Under the pieces are notes generated by a model. The model was not told where the DNA came from and searched no databases. It saw only the letters and a program-made list of their open reading frames with translations. Below, piece after piece: positions 36,361 through 48,800 of a DNA stretch of 64,000 nucleotides (the first letter of the stretch is position 1; every line of letters begins with the position of its first letter). Origin of the DNA: Marasmius tenuissimus. Its lineage: Eukaryota > Basidiomycota > Agaricomycetes > Agaricales > Marasmiaceae. The stretch covers positions 62,001 to 126,000 of the forward strand of contig JAQOTA010000034.1 in assembly GCA_029532415.1 (NCBI GenBank), given 5' to 3'. Both the position numbers and the translations under genes were made by a program.

Positions 36361-39300
36361 TCTGTCAAGTGAAAGTCCGCTCAGTCTTCGACGCTCCTCG
36401 CTGTGCGGAACATGATTCATATGAGTGGGACACGCAGGTGAAGTCTTGCCTTCACGTCTATTTTTTTTTCTTCCCTGTACTCACTTGATAGATGACGATA
36501 GGAAAAAGGTCAATGACGTGCAATACTAAGGAACGAGGCGGCGAGACAATAGACTACGTCACTGGAGATGGTGTTCGACCGCTTCGTCTCGGTTGTGTAC
36601 ACCGGTATTCAGAAATTCTTTTTGTGTGTATGCGGCATACGTCCAGCCTACGTCCAGTTGTCCGTTATTATCTGTCCTATCCTACACCCCGCATTGTTCT
36701 GAACTATCTCTATTCGGCCAAGGTAGTGACACTACAAGCAATCCTGGATCATGATCGTCGCTCTATGATATATCAACCAAAAGCGGACAAGTGATGTGAT
36801 TATGAAGGAGCGAATACCAGTAAAGTTCGTCCTTGGAGACTCGGGCATAGTCTAAAACTCTCCTCGTCGATTCCAACGCCACCACCAGTGACTACGAACC
36901 CCCTCTATCCAGCGTCCAATTTGAATATATTCGAACACCGAAGTCTTCGGACAAAATGCATCCGGGTGTCTAGCTACCGTCGCAACACCTTGGTCACCGA
37001 TCCGAGGTGCTACGTTTGGCTTATCACGACAAAAGTTGTGGTCCATGGGCAACCTTTGGCGTTCGAGAGGAGGTCCGCCCCTCAGCAAAGAAGTGCTTTA
37101 CTGTACTAGGAAGGTCTGTGTACGGGGATGTAGGAAACAAGGGCGTTGAGTCTTCCATAGCTCTGTTGGGTGCACTGATATTCGTGCACATACCTCTCGA
37201 ATATCAAAGCATATGGTACCATTTGTGGTCTGGCCATGGCAATGCAAGTACCTGGGCTTTCAGGGCTTTCCCTTCTTCAGCAAATGTCTCCGGGAATGTC
37301 TATCAAGGAGGTTGGTCAATTCCAGCATAATAAACAACAAGGAATTGACAAGGAGTTTTAAATTTTAATCAAGAACAAATCACACTCACCTCAATCCACT
37401 CCACTAGGCTTTCTTTCCCTAGTCCATCGCTTCCTGAACCCAAAATACGCGGGTAACCTTTCACGAGGTCAAAGAAAGTCCGACAGAGTGATAACAGCTC
37501 CGCAGTAAGACGACAGTGCTTCAGGAGTGCCGACTCCACTAAGTTGCAAAAGATCTGAACTGCTATGCTATCTTCACTAGACTCTAGCCCATTGCCTCGG
37601 GCTATCTCCTCAGCAAACTTGGAGGTGAGAGCCTTGACAAATTCCAAACAGGCGTCCTGGTACGCAATGTGTCGTGGATCACGCGACTCGCGTCCTCCTG
37701 TAAGATCACAATGACATTCGGAGAGAAGTACAGGTTGTTGATCCCAATCAACGCTGCCAGTGCCCAGTCTGGCATCATACGGGCATTCCGTTGCAGCTCG
37801 AACAACCTCATAGACAATTTCACATTGAGGCTCAGCACCTGGATGCCATTTAACATGAAAATATGTTGGAAGGCCTTGTAATCTGCGTGTGAGGGAGTTC
37901 TCGAGATCAATGACATCCCATTTATCCGTCACGACCATGCCATGCGAAAGGTGACAAGGATCGGAAGACTTGGTGTGGCAGGTAGATCCTCTTACAAGAT
38001 CATCATCGCCAGAAATGTCCTTCCACTGGTTGTTGTGAAGAGCAACCTGCTAGATAACAAAAACCATGGCCTTACTCCCGAGCAATGAGCAGAATGTTAT
38101 GATAAGACTCACACATGCTCCTCTTACCCAGTGTTTTAGCTTCTCAAATGTCCCTTTCCAGCAACGCTTGCCTGCCGGCACCCAAAAATAGAAAACAGCA
38201 GCCAAGTCAACACCCCGCAGATCATCCAACAGGCCCCAAGTGGGCTGAGAGAATGACATGCAGAGGGATATCCATCCCCCACCATCAAACTGTTTATGGT
38301 TGTGAACTTGGCCTTCACTGAGGGTGCATGGGTAAGCATGACGTGTGAGCAAGCCCTGAAGGCTGAGATAAATGAAAGACAGGCTCATACCTCGAACTCC
38401 ACAACCTATCAATTGAAAGGCTCTGTAACCACCGATGTGCAATAGTATGTTTCTGTTCATCGAGGTCAATACATGACCTTGTACGGTCAACCAGATATTC
38501 CTGGAAGGAAGTGTGGTATAGTGTGATTTCATCTTCCCAGCCATCTATCTTCAGCACCGAGTACATTCCTCGCAATGTCAAATCCACCTGTCCGGAGGGC
38601 AGTCCCAGTACTGCCTCAATCACTGCTGGAGTTGGTTTTGCCTTGTGGTCCGGAAGTATGAGAACAGCTGCAAGAATGAGAATGAGTTCATCTTGAATGG
38701 GGTTGGCACTGAGTATAACTTGATAGAGGCAATCAAGATCATGGTAAGGAGATCTGGATGGGCGAGGTGCCACCGTAATGTCGAGGATAATGCTGAGCTG
38801 CACAATAGGATGACTATATGCAAGCTTAATGAACTTGACCAAAGTCGATGCGTACACAAACTGGGCACACGATCTCTCAACTAAGATCTCGAGGTCCTGC
38901 TTTGAGGGCCAGGGACTCGGAAACCGGACTTGCCGGTACCTATGACTGGTGGCAATTTTTCGAAAGTGGTGGACGAAATACCGCCGAATGTCTGTGCGGG
39001 CCTCGAGTGAGTCATCTAAAATGATGTCACTCGAGAGTCGGGAGAGAGTATCATCGGAAAATGCTTCCTGAATCCAAGCTTCGGGTCGACTGCAGACTAG
39101 GAACCGCAGGGGAAAATCAGGGTGTTGACAGTAGGCAGACTTAATCATGGTGAGAACACGCAGTTGAATGTCCTCGTCCCCACACTCGTCCAGCCCATCA
39201 ATGATGATAACATTGGGAGCCACCGGAGCACCCCACAGCGATCTTTGCCTGTTCCACACCAAGGTGGGCGCAATGATCAGCTTGCGAAACTGTTCTTCTA

Positions 39301-40200
39301 GACTGGCTTCCAAAATTCTACAGTCTGCCGAGATTGTCTCCTCTATGCAATTTTGCATGAGTGGAGTTGTGATTGCGAGGTCGTAGGCAATGGTGGGTAC
39401 GAGGGCAGATGGGGTGTTACGTTTCGGGTCTGATCGAAAGAAGAAAAACGAAGAGGAAAGAAGACCCTGGTCCTCAAAAGACTTGGCGATGGACAGGGCA
39501 ATTGCAGACTTTCCAACTCCGGCAGCACCGGACAGCCAGCATATCGGGGAAGCCTCAGGTCCCTTTGCTGAAGCCCAATCGTGGATACTCGCAAGTGCGC
39601 TTTTGCGAGTATCCTTGAGGCACGCCCCTCGCGAGAACTGGTGCTCCGCTTTGTGAGAGGCTCCCACTCCGGCGATTGCGTCTGAGAGGCTTTTAAGTGC
39701 TGAAATATAAAGCATGCTTCTCAGTCGCCTCTAGTCAGACAAATCACGGGCAACTCACGAGTGGAATCTGTTGTATTGAAATGTTTTACGAAATGCACTT
39801 CTCCCCCTAAAACCTGGCCTATCTGGCCATCCCCATAGTTGACGTTCTGGGTCCCCGAATGGTTGTTATTCTGCGTACCCCAGCCAGTGTGGTTGTTGTG
39901 GGTATACATCTTGGAGTAACGATAGCTGCAACGAAGGCGACGCCCTGTTCAGATGGATCTCGACGCTGCGTTATGTCGACTGGATGAACTAAATTGGTGG
40001 GGTTGAGGAAGACGAGAGACGAACAGGCTTTCTGACGTCGTGAGACGACGATGGTAGTGGTGTTAGCACTGAAAGCGTAAACATGTTGTAGTCATGTGAC
40101 GTAGAGAAACATATCAATGAATGTCTCGCCAAACACTGATGCAGCTGACAGTGTCCGTGGGTGGATCCAGTCTGAGTCACAGTCTATGGACACGTCCATT
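36361..40200. repeat. segmental duplication, copy 1 (contains NLR-C)
   Basis: This roughly 3.8-kb segment matches 45870-49690: 3' flank (tgtactcac..., cgtgcaatac..aacgaggcgg), the whole NLR gene with the same exon positions, and the 5' flank (cgccaaacactgatgcagctgacag). The two copies have diverged by many substitutions, yet both NLR frames stay open. Confidence 0.75.
37204..39909 (-). CDS. NLR-like NACHT NTPase (NLR-C), intact
   Basis: Five exons with conserved phases: 39909-39763, ~39708-38389, ~38319-38113, ~38049-37391 and ~37299-37204; about 800 residues. N-terminus: an Asn/Gly/Gln-rich stretch (NHTGWGTQNNN, YGDGQIGQVLGGEVHF). Then a GASHKAEHQF linker, Walker A GAAGVGKSAIA, Walker B NVIIIDGLDECGDED, the PLRFLVCSRPEAW sensor region, a winged-helix-like part with LRGMYSVLKI and LYHTSFQEYLVDR, and a C-terminal module with SECHCDL and LLKHCRL, ending ETFAEEGKALKAQVLALPWP. 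It acts presumably as an ATP/GTP-driven oligomerising sensor in the cytosol; the ligand is unknown and no repeat-type sensor domain is present. Paralogue of NLR-D. Confidence 0.88.
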
Positions 40201-40540
40201 CTCTTTGCTACCAATTCAAGCACTAACCCTCCCATCTTCCTCTATCTAACCTCTGGGGGAGTCAAAAACTTGTGCAGGTCAACGCTGTCACCCTAGCAAC
40301 ATCGCTCAACAGTACTTACAAGTGACCAAACGACTACACCCCCAGAAATAGATGGGCTGTTACCGATGTGATCCAGTAGATGCCGTGATGTTGTGCGGCG
40401 GGTCTTAGACCCGAAACACCAGGAAACACCGCGCTACGACGAAAAGACACTTTGATGAGTGGTCGTCGATCAGGTGGTATCGAGTCTAGGCGGGTCTCGG
40501 CACGAGGTCCTCAGGAGAATTTGAATCGAGTCACGGTGTG
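39910..40540. other. intergenic, divergent 5' flanks
   Basis: Holds the upstream region of NLR-C (minus) and of the plus-strand relic. No gene recognised. Confidence 0.5.
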
Positions 40541-42370
40541 ACAGATATCCTCAGAAATGGCTGGAATTGCGGCACGGACGGTGGACCTCCTCTCAACTCT
40601 CTACCACGTTACGGTTCCTCGAGCTCACAGTTCAACAACCTCGTCCAGTGCCAATAGGGCCTCGCTAGCGCTAGCTGTTTCTATACGTGGGCTTGGGCGG
40701 AGATCTAAATCAGACGCAGTGAAGCTCAGGTCCAAGCCTGAAAATGCTCCTTCATTGTCTCGGCTTGTTATCGCGAGCATCATCAGACATCTTCCGCTAC
40801 CAACAGCATCCATAAACACGACCGTGCCGGACACAAACGCGCCCTCGACACAGGCTTAAAAGACCGACCCTGTACCTTCGAGTCACAGTACCTCCGCCGT
40901 TTCTAACCCACCAGAACCCTCTCATTCTCATTTACCAGCACCCCTTCGACACCTATCAACACGCCCCTTCCCAGTCTAACTCTCGCTGCCGGTACTCAAA
41001 CACACTCGAGGTCATTGTTAGCGGTCTCGGACGAAGACATGACGCACCGAGCACATGGTCCAAATTCAATGAGGAAGAGAGGCAGCGGTGTTGGTTGGGT
41101 TTTATCGAGACGGTCGAACTCCTGAGACCCTGAACGTTGGACTGCCAAAAGGGCATCCAGGCGTAAGGAGGAGGGAGACTGTGTAGAAAATACCGGAGGT
41201 CAACAAGCCATGAAATAAGAAAAATTCCACTGGGAAGATGAAAGCGTACCACAGATGACTGGGATGAGTATGAAGAGGACTATAGCGTCATCCGAGAAGA
41301 GAAATCGTACGACTACCGGGGTTGTAGGGCCATCTCCGAGATGGTATGGCCTCATCCCGACCTTGCCTAACCGACAAACCAGCTTGCTCGAAACGCGATA
41401 GTGAGCGTAGCAGAAACGTGAGTCGCTGGTTTCCTGGCTTTACATCTTTCTGACGTTCGAGATCTCACCAAAGCGAGCAGCAGTAATGCAAGTAGAATTC
41501 CTCCTGAACGCTGTGGCAGCGCTGCCAGAGGATCAACGGTGCGTCTTCTTCACTCTCGAATTCCAATCTTCAGGGCAGCCAACTGACGGCTATTTTCTGT
41601 CGCCAGGGCGAGCTACAACATTAGCAAACTCGTTATTCTCGAGCAGAGGAAGCGAGGAAAGGGTATTGCTATCGTTACGAAGGATGTGACTGATTCGGGT
41701 GATCCTAACGGCTCTACTGGTACGTTTTCTCCACCCTCGCTGCGCTCCTCTATTCCGAACTTGATTTCTTTAGGTATGACAAACAGTCGTGATAACTGAC
41801 GCATCTGAAACCCCACTTCGCCTCTGTCAGCACGCTCAAGCCAATAATCAATTTTAAAGCCAACCGTATGATAGCCCACGGACAGCTTCAAAGCTTGATC
41901 ATAACCCCGAGCGTCGTTGTCATCCATTCCAATAGCCTCCATATTCAAACCCGTATCAACTCGGGCAGAGGCTTGACAGACCATACTCGCTCGTACTTCC
42001 GAGTCAGAAACACGCCAACGTTCCTACTGTCTGACCAGCTCACCGGAACCTCCCTTCTTCTCTTGTATTGCCACCGAGTCAGGTTGCTCGACAGCCATCT
42101 TCGGAGCCCTTGCTTTCAGCACTCAACCAAGATCAGGTATACAAGCTCTCGAACGAGATGGTTGAGTTTTGTGGGTTCAATGAGAGGATCGGAAGGGTTG
42201 TCGTCCTTGCCACGACGGCGTAGGGACTCGGGAATGAGTATGTGGCACGTCAGAGGTTCGACCCGGAAGGAGCCTTATCTCGGAGCTGGGCTGCAGTCAT
42301 ACCTTGCTGAACTTCAGAAAGAAAACCTGCCAGTCTTGCGCATAGCTTGAATGTCACGGGCTACTGATAC
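40541..42370 (+). pseudogene. broken copies of the Zn2Cys6-like gene, second block
   Basis: Parallel to 34260-36360: 40560-41050 (taccaacagcatccataaacacg, tcgacacctatcaacacgcc) and 41630-42360 (gagcagaggaagcgaggaaaggg..., ggttcgacc, cttgaatgtcacgggct). The blocks keep the order of the intact gene's 3' exons, but frames are broken and the cysteine cluster exon is absent. Confidence 0.55.
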
Positions 42371-43249
42371 TCAGGTATCAGTAGGGTGTTAAAGCGGTGA
42401 CGGCCTCGTTGTTCTCCCGCTCGCGGGTGTCGTTCGTACTTGGATGAGTGGAACCTGAGCCAATACCCTCGGTATCCCGTTGACTCATGGAGCTTTACCT
42501 ACATTAACACCGGTGTGTGCATGTAGTAGACATAGTCACATCTTCGTATACGAGAATATGTACTCAAACATTCGTATCGTACATCCCGGGTACAGTATGT
42601 ACTCAGAATGCGACAGAATCGTTGGCCGGCGATTGTCCCAAGAAGAGTGGAAGCCTGAAAAATCCCGGCTTTATATGGAACTCCTCATATCTGCGGCGAT
42701 TCGACGCCCATATGAACCCACATACCCACCAGATTGTTCAAGTACGTATTCCGCTCTCATATCTTCGATGCTGCTCATTGTTGTTGAGATGGGTTGAACG
42801 AAACGGTCGTACCGCCGTGCCAAGTCCTAAAAAGGGATAGAAAACTGCGTGCCAGGTCTCGAAATCGGTTCTGGGAGTTCGAAACTAACAAGTTTTCTCT
42901 CAACCGTACTTACATGAGCTTAAATACGGCAGAGTTTAATCGCTTCAAAATTCGAGCACCATACCGAGGGCACCGTGCGGACATATCGTCCTCTAGAGTC
43001 TACACTGGCCGATATCCACGGCTGGCCCAGGCAGCCAGCACCGGCAATCTCCAACCAAATCAACTGCACATAGATTCTGGTTGTGTCTTGTAGCTACTTG
43101 TGAACTGGAATTCTTGATCTATCTACATCTCCGAAGGACTCGAAAGTTTGCCAACAATACCCTGCACTTCAGAATCGTCACCATCATCCTAGCATCCGAC
43201 ACCGGACCAATTAGCACGAGAGTAAATAACGACAAAAAGAGATCCTCAC
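42371..43249. other. intergenic
   Basis: No recognised gene. The C-terminal exons expected for NLR-E are not found here. Confidence 0.45.
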
Positions 43250-44100
43250 AGCTTTTGCTACCCATGACGCCAAACCCCCAAACAGTTCCTGCCAATCCCG
43301 AGCCACGGCCTCCCTCTCAGCAGCATCCTGCGCACGATATCCATACTTGCAAGAGAAAACAGCTGTAAGGTCGACGTTTCGTAGCTCATCTAATAGGTCC
43401 TTCGTTGGTCTGGGAAGTGGAATACAGAACGCAATCCACTCGGTGAGAAACCCTTTGATAGTGTCGTCATCGAGTTCGTCAGAGCTGCAAACATGACCGT
43501 CAGAGGAGGTGTCTTCCGGTCTGAGTATGCCGGGCAAAAGACATACCTATACGTCCCAATCTTACCAGCGAGACTCTGAAGCCATGACCGCGCGATCCCA
43601 TGTTTCTGAGCGGACAAGTCGATATAAAACTTCCCGGACCTCGTCCGATCCAGCAGATAATCCGTGAAGGAGGTATGTAGGAACCGGATCTCGTCCTCCC
43701 GCCCACGCACGAACAACAGCGAGTTCATTGCTCGCAGCGAGGCATCCACTCTCTCCATGGGCAGGCCGAGCACCAACTCGATACACTTTGGGGACGGTGA
43801 AAGGTGACCGGAGGGAAGGATAAGGATCGCGGAAAGTATCTGTATGAGATTCTTGTCGGGTTCAGAACTGGAACTGAGGATGAGGTGATACAGAGAATCG
43901 AGCTCGAAATTTGGTGCAGTGTGTTGCGCCGCTCTATGAGATGCACCGACCGCTGAGGCTATATCCAAGAGAGCTGAGCTTCGAAATCGATTAAGAATAT
44001 TGACGGGTGACTCACGATTGGAAACAATTGCAGTGGAAATTTTCTCGGATCGCGCATTGTCCTGGAGACCTGGGCTAGCGGGGATATTTCGCGCGCCCAT
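43250..44100 (-). pseudogene. NLR derivative without NACHT domain (NLR-E), 3'-truncated
   Basis: The frame runs from about 44100. The usual first intron can be placed (donor gtgagt at 44007-44012, acceptor before LLDIASAVGASHRA). The linker GASHRAAQHTA then joins directly to ELDSLYHLILSS, so the entire NACHT core (Walker A to sensor, about 300 residues in NLR-D) is missing while the reading frame is kept. The winged-helix-like part (LRAMNSLLFVRG, LHTSFTDYLLDR) and the next exon (LTEWIAFCIPLPRPTKDLL) are open. A GTGAGG donor at 43244-43249 is followed by no recognisable C-terminal exon. Could be a pseudogene, or a short regulatory NLR fragment if transcribed. Confidence 0.7.
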
Positions 44101-45869
44101 CGTGCCTTGGGACAGTCGTAGTTGTTAAGGATGAGCTGGTATTGTTAATCTCCGGATCGTAGCTTGGTCTGCGGGAGAGTTCACTGTTGGGTGTAAAGAG
44201 ATGGTGGTCGTGTTGGTAAAAGCGTGGTGCTGTGGACGGCACGTTGTACGTGCATCGTTCCCGCGCACCTGAGCCTCGAGGTTGATAGCTTCTCATCGGC
44301 CCCCGTAGCGGCATGACGCTGCGAAAAGACCTTGCCGCCGATAGAGAGGGATTACAGGGCAAACGGCAAGGCTTTGGGTCGAGGCCATTGGCGACGTTGG
44401 GATGTGACATGCATAATGCGGTGCAGTTATTCAATGTAGCGAGCAGGAAGTAGAAGGAGAGGTATAGTCGTCAGGGTGGGTCCGGCGATGATGGCGCCTA
44501 GACAGTATGTCAAACACGGTTAATAGAAGCGAAGTCTTGTCCCGGATGATGGATCCATAGGTATCGCTGTGAGTTGGACCAACGGGCGTGTTTTGTGGAG
44601 GATGTTGGCCTGTCGCTGCGGTTGAGCAATGAGAGGCTACTAGCATAGCGAAAGTCGAAATGGTGGCAGTATCGACGGCGCTGGGAAGCTGGCGGCGAGT
44701 GGTCGATGGATGAGCCCATTGTGCCTTTTACTACGTCATCGAAAACCTCACAGGTCGGAAGAGTCAACAAGACCAGCAGAGATAGAAAAGAGAGAGATAC
44801 GCACCTGGTATCATTCTACTAAAGCAGGTCCTACAACTGCTCTTTCCCAACCCATTCCCATGTGTAGTGTGATCGGAGGATTCTGTGGGCTGATTCGTGA
44901 ACCGCGAGCGAACAAGACAAAGGTTCGAGTGACCCTAGAAGAGTCTAAGGTAGAAACACGTATATGTCGGTGCCGGCAACAACGCTTTGAGTAGTTCCGG
45001 GTATGTGTGCATGGCTAATGCGTCGTAATTGATGGTTTGAGGAAGAGCTGCCGGTGGGCGCTTATACACTTGTTGAGTTTCTCTTCTCTCCCACGTCGAC
45101 ACCCACAACCACTCGCCTGTTTCATCGGAATCTATTGAGTAGACATCGCAGCAGGAGTGAATGTCGGAGTAGAAACAAAATGTTACTCAACTGCCAAGTC
45201 CAGGGCCCAAAACTTCAAACAAGTCCGCAAGTATGCTGACTCTTACTCGCTGCAAAAATCAGGTCAATGTCACTCCGATGCAAGACTTCATGACCGCTCA
45301 GGATGATCAATCACTCCGTATCAAACCGGTCATCTCGTTCAAGGAAACTCGACAAAATATTGGGCTAGGAATCGGCGAGGCCCTCAGAGAAGAACACTCA
45401 AAAAGCTACTCGTGTTCCGACAGTCCTTTGACCTGAGCTCTCGCCGGGCACTGATCACCTGTTCGTGTCGCGTTGTCGTGTGTTTCTTCGCTGTCTACTC
45501 TACTAACCGCTTCTCGGATAATACTTGTAGTCCCTCATGTGATCCAGGCGAAACCACTGGCACCCGCGATCACTGGATATCGTTCATTCAATTGTACACT
45601 CAGCTAGACAACCGAATCTTGAAGTACGGAGATGGGTGACAGTGCCTGATAAGTAAAAGAGGAAGATTGGAGCGTTACATGGCCGTGCGGTACTCAAGGC
45701 AACATAGAATCAGAGTCAGGCAGATAACCTCGATCTTGATGGGCAAAATGAGCGGGAACTCGAGGACCCGCTAGTCTGAATATCTGCTGAGTATTTCCCT
45801 TGCTATTGCCTTCTCTTTCTCCCTCTCCCTGACGTGTTCTCTGCTTCGGATCATCCTCACCTTCATTTG
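44101..45869. repeat. NLR 5'-flank module and relics
   Basis: 44100-44780 resembles the leaders at 29870-30360 and 50300-51110 (RRHHRRTHPDDY-type frame on the minus strand). 44790-45110 carries the block cacctggtatcattc...gatggtttgagg...cggtgggcgctt. 45240-45640 has short plus-strand open frames without a match. No intact gene. Confidence 0.45.
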
Positions 45870-48800
45870 TGTTTTGGGTACTGTGATACAAGCCCACGTT
45901 TGGCGCTCGCCACCCTTGCTCTCAAGCAAAAGTTTGCGCGAGTGTGTGATGCTGCTTCCTGTAAAGAGCACGATCATACGAGTTCAAGGTGAGGCCTCGT
46001 CTTCGCGCCATTTCATTCTCTTCTCTGTACTCACCTATTCAATCATAATGGGAGAAATAGTCGACAACGTGCAATATGAAACGAGGCGGTACGACAGACT
46101 ACACGAGTTACAGCCGCTGGTGCTACTAAGATGTTCCATTGGTTTGCCTGAATTGGTACATCATTCGGAATCCTGGTTATGCATGTACCAGTCCTGCTTG
46201 CCCCAGGTCTAGCTTTCATTGGTATCTGTCTGATCACGCCTTCCGTATTGTTTAAAACCATCTGTATTCGGTCAAAGTGGGACCTAGTTGTGATTATCGC
46301 CTTATTAGACGTTAAATAAGGCAGCTAAGTGACTCGATTCTGGAAGATTGAATACCACTCGCAGACAGTGATTCCATGGGGCGTAATCTGAAAGCCCTCC
46401 TCGTCGGTTCCGCCACGCTCCCTATCTCCCAAAACCTCCGCTCTACCCAGTGTCCAATAAATCCCAACGCCAACATCTTCAGACGAATCACGTCTCGCTA
46501 CCATCCCAAAACTGCGGTTGCGGATCCCACGTCCTAATATGTTCTGTCCATCACAACAGGGCGCAGTTGATGTGCAAGAGAGACAGCCCTCCCCACCGAG
46601 TAGTGTTCCGTGGTGTATACGAGGAACTGGAGCATAAGGTTATTGAGCTTATTGAATATTCCGACGGTATGGGTGCACTGGTACCTATGCACGTACCTGA
46701 ATATCAGACTCCCGTAGCTACTAGCGCTTTCGTCATCATCCTTATTGACAATTGTCATTCTCATCCCCGAATCCAGATGCACCCCTTCTTCGCCCATGTC
46801 CACTTTGGCCATGGCAATGCAAGCACCTGGGCTTCCAGGGCTTTCCCTTCTTCAATGTATTTTTCCGGGAATGTCTATCAAGAAGGACAGTTGTCAATCC
46901 CGGCATAATGAAACGAAGAGGAATTTGAACCCAGGACAAACCCGCACTCACCTCAATCCACTCAAGTAGGTTTGCTGTTCCTCTCCAAGCTTGCAAAAAC
47001 CGAGATTCATCATAGCCATGTTCGCTTTCAAGCCGACTGTGAACGAGACCAAAAATGGGCGGGTAATTTTTCACGTGTTCGAAGAAAGTCCAACAGAGTG
47101 AAAACAGCTCCGTACCAAGACGGCAGTGCTTCAGGAGTGCTGACTGTGTCAAAATGAGAAAGATCACTGACAACCTGACAGTGCTACTATCGCCTGCCTC
47201 TTCCGTAACACCTCGAGCAATCATGTCAGGAAATTTGAAGATGAGAGCCTGGGCATATTCCATACAGGCATTCTGGTACACAACATGCTCTGGATCATCT
47301 GACTCGTGTTCTCCCGAGAGATCACAATGGCATTCTGAGAGGTGTGCATGTGGTTGACTATCCCCATCAATGTCCAGTCCAGTGTACTCCGGGTGATTTG
47401 TACCACAGTGAGCAAGTTGGTATTTGTCTGCACGCTGCAATTCAACACCTGGATACCATTTGAGATGGAAACACCTTGGGAGCTCTTGAAATCTGTGCAC
47501 TAGAGCATCTACGAGACCCACTTCGTTCCGATTGTCTGTCGCATGACAAGGCTGGAACAAAGACACTTGACCTTGTACTCCCGAACAACAAGCAGAAGGA
47601 TACAGCAACACTCACGTATGTCTTCACCCAGGGCACCAAGGCCTCGTACACCTGTGTCCAAGACAAGATGTCTCTGAGTATAGACCAAGATGACATGTCT
47701 CTGAGTCTGGACCAAGTAAAGACAGCAGCCAAGTCAACTCTCTGTAGGTCGATCAACAGATCCCAAGTGGGTTGAGGGAGTGATGTGCAGAGGGATATCC
47801 ATCCCATACTGGCACCGTATTCTTGGATGACATGCAACTGATCTTCACTATAAGTGCACGGGTAAGTACTACGTGTGAGGCAAGCCCTGAGATAGACGGT
47901 AGATAGGCCCGTACCTTCGAGTCAGCACCCTGACAGTTGAGAGACTCTGTAACCACCGACGTGCGATCATATATTCCTGCATGGGCCTATCAATGTAGAA
48001 GTCACACGACCTTGTCCGGTCGACCAAATATTCCTCGAAGGAAGTGTGGTATAGCGTGATGGTGTCTTTCTGGCCACCTATGTTCAGCACCGAGTACATT
48101 CCTCGCAAGGTCAAAGATACTTGACCGGAGGGCAGTTCCAGCACCTGCTCAATGCTTGCTGGCGTCGGATCCAAATGTTCCGGAATAACGAGAATAGCCG
48201 CGAGGATAAGGATGAGTTGATCACGATCAGGATGGGCACTGAGTATAACGTGGTAAAGGGAGTCAAGGTCATGATAAGGGGATTGGGATAGTCGACGTTC
48301 CGTGCTGCTGTCAAGGATGATGCGAAGCTGTATGATAGGATGATTACACGCAAGCTTGATGAACTTGACTAAAGTCGATGCATACACGAACTGGGCGCAT
48401 GTCCTCTCAACCAAGATCTCGAGGTCCCGCTCCGAGGGCCAGGGATCGGGAAACCTGACTTGACAGTACTTTCGGCTGGTGGTGATCTCTCGAAAGTGGT
48501 GGACGAAATATTGCCGAATGTCTTCACGGGCCTCGAATGAGTCATCCAGAGCAATATTTCTCGAGAGCCGGGAGAGCGGTTCATCAGAGAATTCTTCCTG
48601 AATCCAAGCTTCGGGTCGACTGCAGATCAGGAATCGCAGAGGGAAGTGGGAGGCTTGTTGGTAGGCGGATTGGAGGATAGAGAGAATGCGCAATTGGGTT
48701 GCCTCGTCGCCACACTCATCCAGTCCGTCGATGATGACGATGTTGGGAACGACTGGGGCACCCCACAGTGATCTTTGCCTGCTCCATATCGCGGTGGGTG

